64,000 nucleotides of DNA from Kitasatospora humi. Lineage in GTDB: Bacteria; Actinomycetota; Actinomycetes; Streptomycetales; Streptomycetaceae. Where the stretch lies: the NCBI RefSeq assembly GCF_020907985.1, contig NZ_JAJJPA010000002.1, positions 1 through 64,000 on the forward strand, given 5' to 3'. This document shows, piece after piece, positions 46,101 to 52,762 of the stretch. Within the stretch, counting starts at the first letter, position 1, and each line of letters begins with the position of its first letter. The notes beneath the pieces were generated by a model. The model made no database searches, was not told where the DNA came from, and saw only the letters and a list, made by a program, of their open reading frames with translations. A program made the translations under genes and the position numbers.

Positions 46101-48482
46101 CTGCCGCGCCCAGTAGTCGGGGGAGGCCAGCTCGACCGGGTCGGCGACCGCGCCCGTCACCGTCGAGACGATGGTGAAGAGCGGCTCCTGGAAAGACACT
46201 TCGGCGGCGGCCGCGCGGAACTGCGCAGCCGCCCCGGCCATCAGCGGCGAGTGGAAGGCGTGCGAGACACCGAGGTCACGGGTGGTGACCCCGGTGTCTC
46301 GCAATGCCCCGGCCACCTCGGCGACTTGCTCGGCCGCGCCTGAAACGACGCATTGGTCAGGCGAGTTGATGGCAGCGATCGAGACCTGCGGGGCGTCGGC
46401 CAGGAACTCGGTGACGGTTTCGACGGGTGCCATCACGGCGGTCATCGCGCCCGCCCGGTCGGCGGACTGCATGATCCGGGCCCGCGCCGCCACCAGGCGC
46501 ACCGCGTCCGGCAGCGGGAGCGCCTCGGCGACGGCCAGCGCGGACAGCTCGCCCAGGCTGTGTCCGATCAGCACCGACGGTGTGACGCCCAGGTCCAGCC
46601 AGAGCCGGGCCAGCGCGTACTCGAAGGAGAAGAGCGCGGGTTGAGCCCGCAGGGTCTGGCGCAGCACCGCGCTGTCCGGCTGTTCGTCGCCCAGCAGCAG
46701 CTTCCTGACCGAGAAGCCGAGCTCCGCGGCGAACAGGGCGTCGCAGGTGTCCAGATGGCGGCGGAACTCCGGGAACGCCTGGTGGAGCGCGGCGCCGGTG
46801 CCCGCGTACGGCACGCCCTGGCCGGCGAAGAGGAACGCCGTCCGGCTGACCTTGCCCGGGCGGGCTCCGGCCTCCCGCCGCGCGCCCGCCTCCCGGGTCA
46901 GGACCCGCAGCAGCTCCGCACGGGAGCGGACCGGCGCGGCGATCCGCAGGTCGTGCGCCGTCCGGCCGACGTTGCCGGTGTAGCAGAAGTCCCGCACCGA
47001 CAGCTCGGGATCGGCTTCGACCCGGCGGCGGTAGTCGTCGAGCAGTGCGCGCAGCGCACCCTCGGTCTTCGCGGAGACGGTCAGCACCCCGGTGTCCTGG
47101 TCCTCCTCCGTCACCGCCGGGACGTCGGTCGCCGGACCGCCGGTCGCCGCCGCGACGGCCGCCGGCGCCTGCTCCAGCACCACGGACGCGACCGTGCCGG
47201 CGAACCCGAAGGAGTTGACCACCGCGCGCCGCGGCTCGTCGGCCGGCCATGGCGTGCGCTGCCGGGGAACCGTCACCGGATAGTCCTGCCACGGAATGTG
47301 CGGCGACGGGTTGTCCAGGTTGAGGTGCGGGAAGAAGGCGCCCTCGCGCAGCTGAAGCAGGGTCTTCATGAGGCCGCCCATGCCGGCGGCGGCCTCCATG
47401 TGTCCGATGTTGGTCTTCACCGACGCCACGGTGATCGGGTCCTGGTGGCTGCGGCCCGACCCGAACACCGCGTTGATCGCGCCCATTTCGATCGGATCGC
47501 CCAGCGCGGTGCCGGTGCCGTGCGCCTCCACGTACCGCACCTTTGACGGGTCGAGCCCGGCGGCGCCCAGCGCGGCCGTCATCACCGCGGCCTGGGCGGT
47601 GCCGTTGGGCACGACCAGGCCACCGCTGGCGCCGTCCTGGCGGATCGCGCTGCCCCGCACCACCGCGAGCACCCGGTCGCCGTCGCGCTGCGCGTCGGTC
47701 AGGCGCTTGAGCACCACCATCCCGCAGCCCTCGCTGCGTGCGTAGCCGTCCGCCGCCGCGTCAAAGGTCTTGCAACGACCGTCCGGCGCCAACATGTTGG
47801 CGTTCGACAGGACGATGTGGCTGAACGGCTGGTGGATCGCGCTCACCCCGCCGGCCAAGGCGATCGAGCACTCCCCGCTGCGCAGGCCCTCGACCGCCAG
47901 GTGGAGCGCCACCAGTGAGGACGAGCAGGCCGTGTCCACGCTGATCGACGGGCCGGTCAGCCCCAGGAAGTAGGAGAGCCGCCCGGACACCGCGCTGTGG
48001 GCCGTGCCGGTGCCGATCGCCGCGTCCAACTCCTCCAGGGCCAGGCCGCCGAGCTCCAGCACGTAGTCCAGGCAGCTGACGCCGACGTACACCCCGCCGT
48101 CCCCGTGCCGCAGTGCGGCCGGGTCGATGTTGGCGTGCTCCAGCGCCGACCACGCGCACTCCAGCACCAGCCGCTGCTGCGGGTCGACGAACTGGGCCTC
48201 CTTCGGTGAGATGTTGAAGAACCGCGCGTCGAACTGCGCGAGGTCCTCGAGGAATCCGCCGCCGGCGGTGCGCACGCTGCCCCGGTCGGCCGGGTCGTCG
48301 GAGTGCAGCTCGGCGACGGCCCAGCGGTCGTCGGGGACCGGGCCGGTACCGCAGCCGCCGGCCGCCAGGAACGCGCCGAACCCGTCGAGGGTGTCGTTCC
48401 CGCCGGGGAAGCGCAGGCCCACGCCCACGATGGCGATCGGCTCGGACCGGCCCGGGAAGCTCGTCGACACCGGAAAACACAT
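43173..48482 (-). CDS. type I polyketide synthase, single module KS-AT-DH-KR-ACP
   Basis: 1769 residues. KS about 14-440: Cys186 in DTACSSS, His321 in EAHGTGT, His361 in NIGHMEAAAG; the usual GGTNAH motif is replaced by AGTVAS (429-434). AT about 548-830: Ser642 in GHSLGE and HAFH at 741-744, which predicts malonyl-CoA. DH about 912-1185: His947 in HVVLGQPVFP and Asp1114 in LDSALQ. KR about 1410-1600: TGGLGGLG, Ser1546 and Tyr1559 in QANYAAGN; LAD (1501-1503) at the stereochemical loop leans to B-type. ACP about 1690-1755: Ser1718 in LGLDSL. There is no ER, no docking domain and no thioesterase, so it may work iteratively and be released by a partner. ATG 48482 lies directly behind AAAGG; GTG 48470 is an alternative start. 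It follows the ACP gene by 21 bases. Confidence 0.95.
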   Translation of the reverse strand: MCFPVSTSFPGRSEPIAIVGVGLRFPGGNDTLDGFGAFLAAGGCGTGPVPDDRWAVAELHSDDPADRGSVRTAGGGFLEDLAQFDARFFNISPKEAQFVDPQQRLVLECAWSALEHANIDPAALRHGDGGVYVGVSCLDYVLELGGLALEELDAAIGTGTAHSAVSGRLSYFLGLTGPSISVDTACSSSLVALHLAVEGLRSGECSIALAGGVSAIHQPFSHIVLSNANMLAPDGRCKTFDAAADGYARSEGCGMVVLKRLTDAQRDGDRVLAVVRGSAIRQDGASGGLVVPNGTAQAAVMTAALGAAGLDPSKVRYVEAHGTGTALGDPIEMGAINAVFGSGRSHQDPITVASVKTNIGHMEAAAGMGGLMKTLLQLREGAFFPHLNLDNPSPHIPWQDYPVTVPRQRTPWPADEPRRAVVNSFGFAGTVASVVLEQAPAAVAAATGGPATDVPAVTEEDQDTGVLTVSAKTEGALRALLDDYRRRVEADPELSVRDFCYTGNVGRTAHDLRIAAPVRSRAELLRVLTREAGARREAGARPGKVSRTAFLFAGQGVPYAGTGAALHQAFPEFRRHLDTCDALFAAELGFSVRKLLLGDEQPDSAVLRQTLRAQPALFSFEYALARLWLDLGVTPSVLIGHSLGELSALAVAEALPLPDAVRLVAARARIMQSADRAGAMTAVMAPVETVTEFLADAPQVSIAAINSPDQCVVSGAAEQVAEVAGALRDTGVTTRDLGVSHAFHSPLMAGAAAQFRAAAAEVSFQEPLFTIVSTVTGAVADPVELASPDYWARQLLAPVDFAGGVRTIDRRGAHAFLEIGPGGTMTALAKRCLPGDRHRWLGGPRPAHGPGEVLRAVAARAFAAGRNVDWHRFHAGRPARLVDLPGYAFERRRYWVPTSKTAFGGGVVRSGHPLLGREVPPTTELAGETREFAALLDSSRPAYLRDHVVLGQPVFPAAGFIEQFLAVQHAVLGSTDRELADLVIHEPLFLGADGPCDVRTRLHSHADGRLTVEVVSRVADGFERCHASAELRAAAPQDAALLGELEAVAATVDSADCTEAGTDELYAVFTELGLEYGPEFRRLSRVRRAGLTAVADLRGDIQPTPGHLPPGILDSALQSTNDGHTYLPLSVRALRLLREPRGAALRAVSRMTEVDTARGTVTADLLLADRYGPVLLVDGLTAKRVEHDRSGGGHRLFHRACWVDQELPVGSAGGHREVVLLGAVPGDWDCLVAQAADRGTRLTRAADPADAVRLLGERRADLCWFWHPSDPTEPRAQCERNYRELLDLVQRLAADGVSPADRFWLVTSGARSGAPGSAVPAAATLWGFGTSLRTEYPAFGVTLLDLDPDGEDHRVLVDEWAAPQADESQIAYRAGRRQVRRILPLPTAQAAQATQAAPQTRGTPFALDAEQLHVITGGLGGLGLVTARKLAEAGARQLLLVGRREPVGEAQAALDGLRALGVTVTTVQADVGTADGVERITAAVRESGQPLGGVVHAAGALADVPITGMSWEHLDSVFESKVYGTLLLDQALAAFPELRYFVGFSSLSAVIGPVGQANYAAGNAFLDELMVRRVDSGRPGLAVNWGPWAEVGMAAALSADRLVALERGGVGPLTPAEGGAALLTLLGGAEPTAIVARCDWDVLAAGRPGREGLYQAVSTAAPAPVRRTDLGALQALSADERLPVLTELVRAEVARLLQFEHLEEVEAERGFFELGLDSLVAMELKNALEALVRRPLPAKLLFESPSVRGVAEYLAACWEPGGAAEAGQD

Positions 48483-48503
48483 CCTTTCTGCAAGGCAGTC
48501 GAG

Positions 48504-48821
48504 TCAGGCTCGGGGCCCGAAGAGGTCGGGCAGCACCGTGCTGCCCAGATGCTCCGAGAACCGTTGGACGGTGGGGTGGTTGAAGAGCGCGGTGGTGCCG
48601 ATGGGACGGCCGAGCCGCTGTTCCAGCCGGGTCAGCACCTCGGCGGCCAGCAGCGAGCTGAGGCCCAGCTCGAAGAATCCCTGGTCGAGCGGGAGTTCCT
48701 CGTCCTCGTCCATCAGCAGGGAAGTCCGGACCTCCGAGCAGACCAGCTCCAGCAGTGCCATCGGCCGGTCCGGACGCGGCAGGGCCAGCAACCTCCGTGC
48801 ATCATCGGTCAGTTCGGTCAC
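48504..48821 (-). CDS. discrete acyl carrier protein, ScoB-like
   Basis: 105 residues from GTG 48821, which overlaps the hot-dog protein stop (GTGA). The phosphopantetheine site is FELGLSSLLAAEVLTRLE, with Ser in place of the usual Asp before the modified Ser. ALFNHPTVQRFSEHL is the typical helix III/IV end of PKS/NRPS carrier domains. In ScoA-E and Rv0096-Rv0101 clusters a stand-alone ACP carries the acyl chain during glycine addition; the same is inferred here. It needs a phosphopantetheinyl transferase, which is not encoded in the window. Confidence 0.9.
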   Translation of the reverse strand: MTELTDDARRLLALPRPDRPMALLELVCSEVRTSLLMDEDEELPLDQGFFELGLSSLLAAEVLTRLEQRLGRPIGTTALFNHPTVQRFSEHLGSTVLPDLFGPRA

Positions 48822-49372
48822 TGGGGCACCGCCGGGGGCGGGTCCAGGATGACGATCCGCACCTGTCCTTCGGCGGCGCCTCCGGTCGCGTCCCAGAATC
48901 GGCACTCGGTGGAGATGATCAGCATGCCCGGCTTGTCGTCAACGGGCGTGCGCTGCACGGCCTTGGTCAGTCGCAGTTCGCCGGAGAACGCCCGGGCGCT
49001 GATCGGGCGGCGAAACCGGCTGCTGAAGTCCGTGATCAGGATCTTCGGCAACTGCCGCTCCCAGTAGTCCTCCAGGGTCCACGACTCGAAGGGACCGGGG
49101 CTGCCGTCGGCCACCAGGGTCGCCACCGCCACATAGAACATCTGGTTGAAGCAGATGTTGAACTCCACCGCGTTGAAGTGGCCGGTGTCGTCGATGTAGC
49201 AGGACGCGTCGATGGCGAACTCGTAGCGCTGGACGAATGGTTCCGAGTGGAACAGGTCCCCGGAGCCGATCACCTCCGCCGTGCGCAGGTAGCGGCAGTC
49301 CGGCTTGTACGGCCGCAGGACCCGCTCCAGCAGCAGGGGAGGTGCGTCGACAGCGCGGGTCATCGCGGTCAC
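48818..49372 (-). CDS. FcoT-like hot-dog thioesterase/lyase, ScoD (Rv0098) homolog
   Basis: 184 residues from GTG 49372, overlapping the oxidase stop (GTGA). The resemblance to mycobacterial FcoT/Rv0098 is clear as I recall it: LLLERVLRPYKPDCRYL, then YIDDTGHFNAVEFNICFNQM, SSRFRRPISARAFSGEL and ECRFWDATGGAAEGQV. FcoT was described as a long-chain acyl-CoA thioesterase. In isonitrile pathways the homolog ScoD is assigned the addition of glycine to the beta-carbon of an alpha,beta-unsaturated acyl-ACP and/or release of the product. It is cytoplasmic and sits directly between the oxidase and ACP genes, as in those clusters. Confidence 0.9.
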   Translation of the reverse strand: MTAMTRAVDAPPLLLERVLRPYKPDCRYLRTAEVIGSGDLFHSEPFVQRYEFAIDASCYIDDTGHFNAVEFNICFNQMFYVAVATLVADGSPGPFESWTLEDYWERQLPKILITDFSSRFRRPISARAFSGELRLTKAVQRTPVDDKPGMLIISTECRFWDATGGAAEGQVRIVILDPPPAVPQ

Positions 49373-50262
49373 CGGGCCGCGGCGGCCGGCAGGTCGGCCG
49401 GCCCGGGGTGGAACGGGTGGTCGTCGTGCACGGTGATCCGGTAGGAGGCCGCGGGCTCCGAGCTGTCGGCGTGGCGGGCCCGGTGGACGAGCGCACGGTT
49501 GTCCCAGATCAGCAGGTCGCCCTTGTGCAGGAACTGCAGGTGGATGTCCTCGCGGTCGAAGTCCTCGCTGAGCTGGCCGCTGTGCGCCAGCAGCTCGGTC
49601 AGCAGCTCGTCCTCGCGCCCCTCGATCTCGTAGCTGAACGCGGCGCTGAGGTAGAGGATCGGCTCACCGGTGACCGGGTGCTCGAAGACCGTGGGGTGCT
49701 CCACCGGCGGAGTCTTGCGCTCGATGTCCGCCAGCACGTCCTGGATCGGCCGGTAGACGTCGCTCGGGCGGATCTTGAAGTACCGGCGGGCGCTGTGCCG
49801 GGTGACAGTGCCGGCCACCCGCTCGCGCAGCTCGGGGGAGAGCCGCTGGTAGGCCCTGGCCATGTCGATGTAGTACGTACCGCGCTCCTTGGCGGGGACG
49901 ACCTGCGGGTAGACCATGGTCAGGCCGAACGGGCGCGGCATGAACTGGTAGTCGGCGTGCCAGAATTCGCCGGTCCGCGGCACCCCGACCCGGCCGTCCG
50001 CGGCCGGGACGTTGGAGGAGACGAAGATCTCCTCATGCTCGGGGTGGTGGTACATCGGCTCGTAGTAGACCTCGGGTTCACCGAAGCGGCGGCCGAGTCC
50101 GACGAATTCCGCCGCGCTGAGGTCCTGCCCCTTGAGAACGACGATCCGCTCCCGGTAGACGAGTTCCTTCAGTAGCGCGATGTCCTCGGCGGAGGCCGCC
50201 GCCGCATCGAACTGCTCCACCGTTACGCCCATCGATTGTCCGGGCCGGCGCTCATATCTCAT
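49369..50262 (-). CDS. Fe(II)/2-oxoglutarate-dependent oxidase, isonitrile synthase-like (ScoE/Rv0097)
   Basis: 297-residue TauD-fold oxygenase. The 2-His-1-Asp iron triad is His102 and Asp104 in GEFWHADYQF and His260 in DNRALVHRA; Arg275 in SYRIT is placed to bind 2-oxoglutarate. Beyond the general fold it shares long diagnostic stretches with Rv0097/ScoE as I recall them: YYEPMYHHPEHEEIFVSS, RGTYYIDMARAYQ and KIRPSDVYRP. ScoE oxidatively decarboxylates an N-carboxymethyl (glycine-derived) beta-amino acid to an isonitrile. It is the first gene of the operon, with GGAGGG eight bases before ATG 50262. A promoter with direct repeats lies about 175 bases upstream. Confidence 0.92.
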   Translation of the reverse strand: MRYERRPGQSMGVTVEQFDAAAASAEDIALLKELVYRERIVVLKGQDLSAAEFVGLGRRFGEPEVYYEPMYHHPEHEEIFVSSNVPAADGRVGVPRTGEFWHADYQFMPRPFGLTMVYPQVVPAKERGTYYIDMARAYQRLSPELRERVAGTVTRHSARRYFKIRPSDVYRPIQDVLADIERKTPPVEHPTVFEHPVTGEPILYLSAAFSYEIEGREDELLTELLAHSGQLSEDFDREDIHLQFLHKGDLLIWDNRALVHRARHADSSEPAASYRITVHDDHPFHPGPADLPAAAAR

Positions 50263-50435
50263 GTGGCTATCCCTCCACAGCAGCCGAGAAGTACGAGAGG
50301 AAAGGAGAGGAAGGGGGAAGGAACGACGCTGGGTTGCTCACGTGCCGTGCGGTGGGATTCGACCGCGTCAGGGCGGGCACCAGCCCTCAGAAGACGCGAA
50401 GCCCCTGGTCAGCGCTGCTGGTCGGCACGTGCGGA

Positions 50436-50465
50436 ACCCTGCCAGAGTGCCAGAGTGATCGTCAA
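50436..50465 (-). promoter_or_regulatory. candidate promoter of the isonitrile/PKS operon
   Basis: Minus-strand TTGACG (50465-50460), an 18-base spacer and CAGGGT (50441-50436) match a housekeeping-type promoter. The spacer is almost filled by the 8-base direct repeat at 50441-50456, implying control by a regulator that binds between -35 and -10. Confidence 0.5.
50441..50456. repeat. 8-bp direct repeat, candidate operator
   Basis: GCCAGAGT occurs twice head-to-tail. CTGCCAG at 50439-50445 is repeated in inverted form as CTGGCAG at 50474-50480, on the other side of the -35 box. Confidence 0.5.
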
Positions 50466-50812
50466 CTGCCGGTTCTGGCAGCCGAAATGAACTCGCGCGC
50501 TCTTATGGATGAACACCAGGCTTCCAGTGGATGGTGGAACGGTGGATGTCGACCGGAGCGACCAGAGTGAACTGACCTGCGGACCCCCGCCGGGCCGGAG
50601 CATCGCCGGGAGCGGGCGCATGGGTGAGGAGCGTCACCGGCGCTGAATTGAACCAGCGTCAGCTCCGCTACGTTGGCTTCCGTTTCCGACACCAGGTGCG
50701 CTCACCGCCGGGAGTTGTCGGCCTCGCCGGCTGTTGAACCACGGGGCCACCCCGCCCGTAAGGCCCGTGCGCAGGAAGTCCCTGCGGAGACAGACCAGCG
50801 AAGGGCCCGACC

Positions 50813-51691
50813 ATGAGCACCCGCACCGCCCCGCAGGACCAGGACGCACTCGATGCGGGCCTCTTCGGTCCGTCCTCGGTGACCTGGCACCTGCACGCGG
50901 ACCCTGCCATGTGGATCGGCGGCATCAGCGCCCTCCACTTGCAGGCGCTGCATCCGATCGCGGCGCTGGGCATCGTGCAGAACTCGTCCTTCGAGGATGA
51001 CCCCTTCGGGCGGCTCGTGGGCACCGGCTCCTTCATCGTTGCGACCACCTGGGGCACCCGGGAGCAGGCGGAGCGGGCGGGCGCCCTGGTCCGGGCCGTG
51101 CACGAGCGGCTGCGCGTCCACGACCCGGTGACCGGTGAAGTGCATCGGCTCGACGCCCCCGACCTGCTGCTCTGGGTGCACTGCGCGCTGGTCAGGTCCA
51201 ACCTGCACGCCGTCCTGCGGGGCGGTACCAAGCTTCCGGCCGGGCAGGCGGACCGCTATGTCCGGGAGCAGCGGCGGATCGCGGCCCTGGTAGGGCTGCC
51301 GCCAGGCGACGCACCCGGCACGGTCGCGGACCTGGAGGACTACCTTTCCGGCATGCGGCCGGTGCTGGCCGCCACCGCCGAGGCGATGCTGATCCACCGC
51401 TTCCTCTGCCGCCCGCCGTTGCGGGGGCGGCTCAGGACACTGCGCCCGGTGTGGAACGCGGCCTCCCGCCTCGGGTACGCGCTCATGCCGTCCTGGGCCC
51501 GCGATCACTACGGACCGCCCGGGACCACCGAGCCACTGGCGACGGCAGCACTGCGCACCGCCCGAGCCGCGGCCTTCCTGATCCCCAGGGGTAGGAGGCT
51601 CGACTTCCCCGCACCCCACCTGAGTCGGGCCGTCGCCCGGCTCGGAGGGGCGAGTGCTCCGTCCGTCCGGCGGCTGCGGGACCACCGGTGA
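50813..51691 (+). CDS. oxygenase MpaB family protein (DUF2236)
   Basis: 292 residues. Landmarks of the family are GPSSVTWHLHADPAMWIGGI, LHLQALHPIAALGIVQNSSF, DPFGRLVGTGSFI, and DLLLWVHCALVRSNL, with the His residues expected to bind heme. The family includes MpaB and latex-clearing protein-like oxygenases; the substrate here is unknown. ATG 50813 has AAGGG seven bases upstream. The gene is divergent from the isonitrile/PKS operon and could supply a tailoring oxidation, but it is equally possible that it is unrelated. Its 3' end overlaps the anomalous tail of the leftward lacI frame by 184 bases. Confidence 0.85.
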   Translation: MSTRTAPQDQDALDAGLFGPSSVTWHLHADPAMWIGGISALHLQALHPIAALGIVQNSSFEDDPFGRLVGTGSFIVATTWGTREQAERAGALVRAVHERLRVHDPVTGEVHRLDAPDLLLWVHCALVRSNLHAVLRGGTKLPAGQADRYVREQRRIAALVGLPPGDAPGTVADLEDYLSGMRPVLAATAEAMLIHRFLCRPPLRGRLRTLRPVWNAASRLGYALMPSWARDHYGPPGTTEPLATAALRTARAAAFLIPRGRRLDFPAPHLSRAVARLGGASAPSVRRLRDHR

Positions 51692-52467
51692 ACCACGGGA
51701 AGCACCGCGAGGCCGGGGCCGCGGGCGCGGGCGTCCACGTCGTGGGTGGCGAAGACCGCGGTCGTCCCGGGGGCGGCCAGCAGGGCAGCCGCGGTCGCCG
51801 CGAAGCCGCCCGCGAGGGTGGGTTCGGCAGCCAGGTGCACGGCGGCGTCGGGGAGAGTCAGGCCGTCGGCAGCGAAGGCGCGCCGGAAGCCGGCCACGCG
51901 CGGGGTGTGGTCGGGGCTGGCGAGGACGGCGACGTGCTCGTGCCCGAGCTCGCGCAGGTGACGTCCGGCCAGGTAGCCGGCGCGCTCGTAGTCGATGGTG
52001 ACCACCGGGAACCGGTCGGGCGCGTCGGTCTCCCAGGCACACAGGGCGACCGGGAAGGAAGCCGCGGTCAGCAGCGGCAGGTGGTCGATCAGGTCGCGGT
52101 CGCCGGCGACCAGGAGTGCGTCCACCGAGCGGCTGGTCAGACCCGCCAGGTGGCGCTTGGCCCGGTCGCCGTCGAGGCGGGTGGTGCACAGCAGCAGGTG
52201 GTAGCCGTTCTCGTCGAGGACGTCCTCGACCTCCTCGACGATGCCGGCGTAGAAGGAGCCGACCACCGTGGGGACGAGCAGGCCCACCGTCATGGTGGCG
52301 CCGGTGGCCAGGGAGCGGGCCACCAGGTTGGGCGTGTAACCGAGTTCCTCGATGGCCGCACGCACCCGTGCCGCGGTCGCCGGGCTGGCGTTGCGTCCCC
52401 TGATCACGTTGGAGACGGTCTGCTTGGTGACTCCGGCGCGTTCGGCCACGTCCTGCATCGTCACCAT
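51508..52467 (-). CDS. LacI family repressor with lost C-terminus
   Basis: The 319-residue frame begins with a textbook LacI helix-turn-helix (MVTMQDVAERAGVTKQTVSN, then RVRAAIEELGYTPN) and a sugar-sensing domain (VGLLVPTVVGSFYAGIVEEV, CAWETD, HVAVLASPDHTPRVAGFRRA, TTAVFATHDVDA). Family similarity ends near residue 246 (about position 51730). The remaining 73 residues are antisense to the MpaB-family gene and have no LacI features, so about 85 native residues of the effector/dimer core are missing. The gene is divergent from the sugar ABC operon, with a candidate operator 18 bases upstream of its ATG and another in the ABC promoter. It may still bind DNA but is unlikely to sense its sugar normally. 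Confidence 0.8.
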   Translation of the reverse strand: MVTMQDVAERAGVTKQTVSNVIRGRNASPATAARVRAAIEELGYTPNLVARSLATGATMTVGLLVPTVVGSFYAGIVEEVEDVLDENGYHLLLCTTRLDGDRAKRHLAGLTSRSVDALLVAGDRDLIDHLPLLTAASFPVALCAWETDAPDRFPVVTIDYERAGYLAGRHLRELGHEHVAVLASPDHTPRVAGFRRAFAADGLTLPDAAVHLAAEPTLAGGFAATAAALLAAPGTTAVFATHDVDARARGPGLAVLPVVHRWSRSRRTDGALAPPSRATARLRWGAGKSSLLPLGIRKAAARAVRSAAVASGSVVPGGP

Positions 52468-52484
52468 GGGATGGGTCCTTTGCT

Positions 52485-52496
52485 TTTACCGGTCAA
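52485..52496. promoter_or_regulatory. candidate LacI operator, lacI-proximal
   Basis: TTTACCGGTCAA is a near-palindrome with a central CCGG, typical of LacI-family sites. The identical 12-mer occurs at 52649-52660. It lies between the lacI promoter and its start codon. Confidence 0.6.
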
Positions 52497-52510
52497 CTGA
52501 AGCCGTCCGC

Positions 52511-52539
52511 AAGGTAGCCACCGCTGTGGTGCTCGTCAA
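52511..52539 (-). promoter_or_regulatory. candidate lacI promoter
   Basis: On the minus strand TTGACG (52539-52534), 17-base spacer, TACCTT (52516-52511). The operator copy at 52485-52496 would lie just after the transcription start. Confidence 0.45.
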
Positions 52540-52644
52540 GGCTCAGTCTGATCTCAACTACCCTTGGGGCAATAGACATTCGAGTTCAGGACGACAATGG
52601 GCCACCCGCCCGATCGCCTGGCTCGAAGAGTTTGGACCTGACTC

Positions 52645-52674
52645 TTGATTTACCGGTCAACACGCCCCTAGGGT
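52645..52674 (+). promoter_or_regulatory. candidate promoter of the second sugar ABC operon
   Basis: TTGATT (52645-52650), 18-base spacer, TAGGGT (52669-52674). The operator 12-mer covers the end of the -35 box and the first part of the spacer, an ideal repression geometry. Confidence 0.6.
52649..52660. promoter_or_regulatory. candidate LacI operator in ABC promoter
   Basis: Second exact copy of TTTACCGGTCAA, placed between -35 and -10 of the rightward promoter. Two copies 164 bases apart could support looping. Confidence 0.65.
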
Positions 52675-52762
52675 TCCCAACCATTCGGCAACGACCCGGT
52701 GTGGGGCTGGTGCTGACGGCACGTCTGCTCGGCTTCTCGTGCGCCTTGGAGAGGAAACACTC

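Larger units (their letters stand above)
50263..50812. other. divergent region upstream of the isonitrile/PKS operon
   Basis: 550 bases, less G/C-biased than coding DNA. It holds a leftward promoter match (50436-50465) with an embedded direct repeat, leaving an untranslated leader of about 165 bases before ATG 50262. The rightward promoter for the MpaB-family gene must also lie here but was not recognised. The small open frames crossing it show atypical codons and no family match. Confidence 0.45.

Noticed and set aside
41787..46343. A 1518-codon open frame on the plus strand opposite the PKS and acyl ligase
   Set aside because: It has no recognisable domain, is dominated by Gly, Arg, Gln and His, and is the expected mirror of a strongly third-position G/C-biased gene on the other strand.
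43173..48482. PKS as a 6-methylsalicylate-type aromatic synthase
   Set aside because: The domain order is the same, but the operon partners are isonitrile-pathway enzymes with no aromatic-acid tailoring genes. It is kept as a lesser alternative, since sequence alone does not exclude it.
50462..50692. Small leftward frame starting GTG with a plausible N-terminus upstream of the isonitrile operon
   Set aside because: Codons become atypical (AGA, ATA, TCA) after 20 residues, no ribosome site precedes it, and it crosses the candidate promoter.
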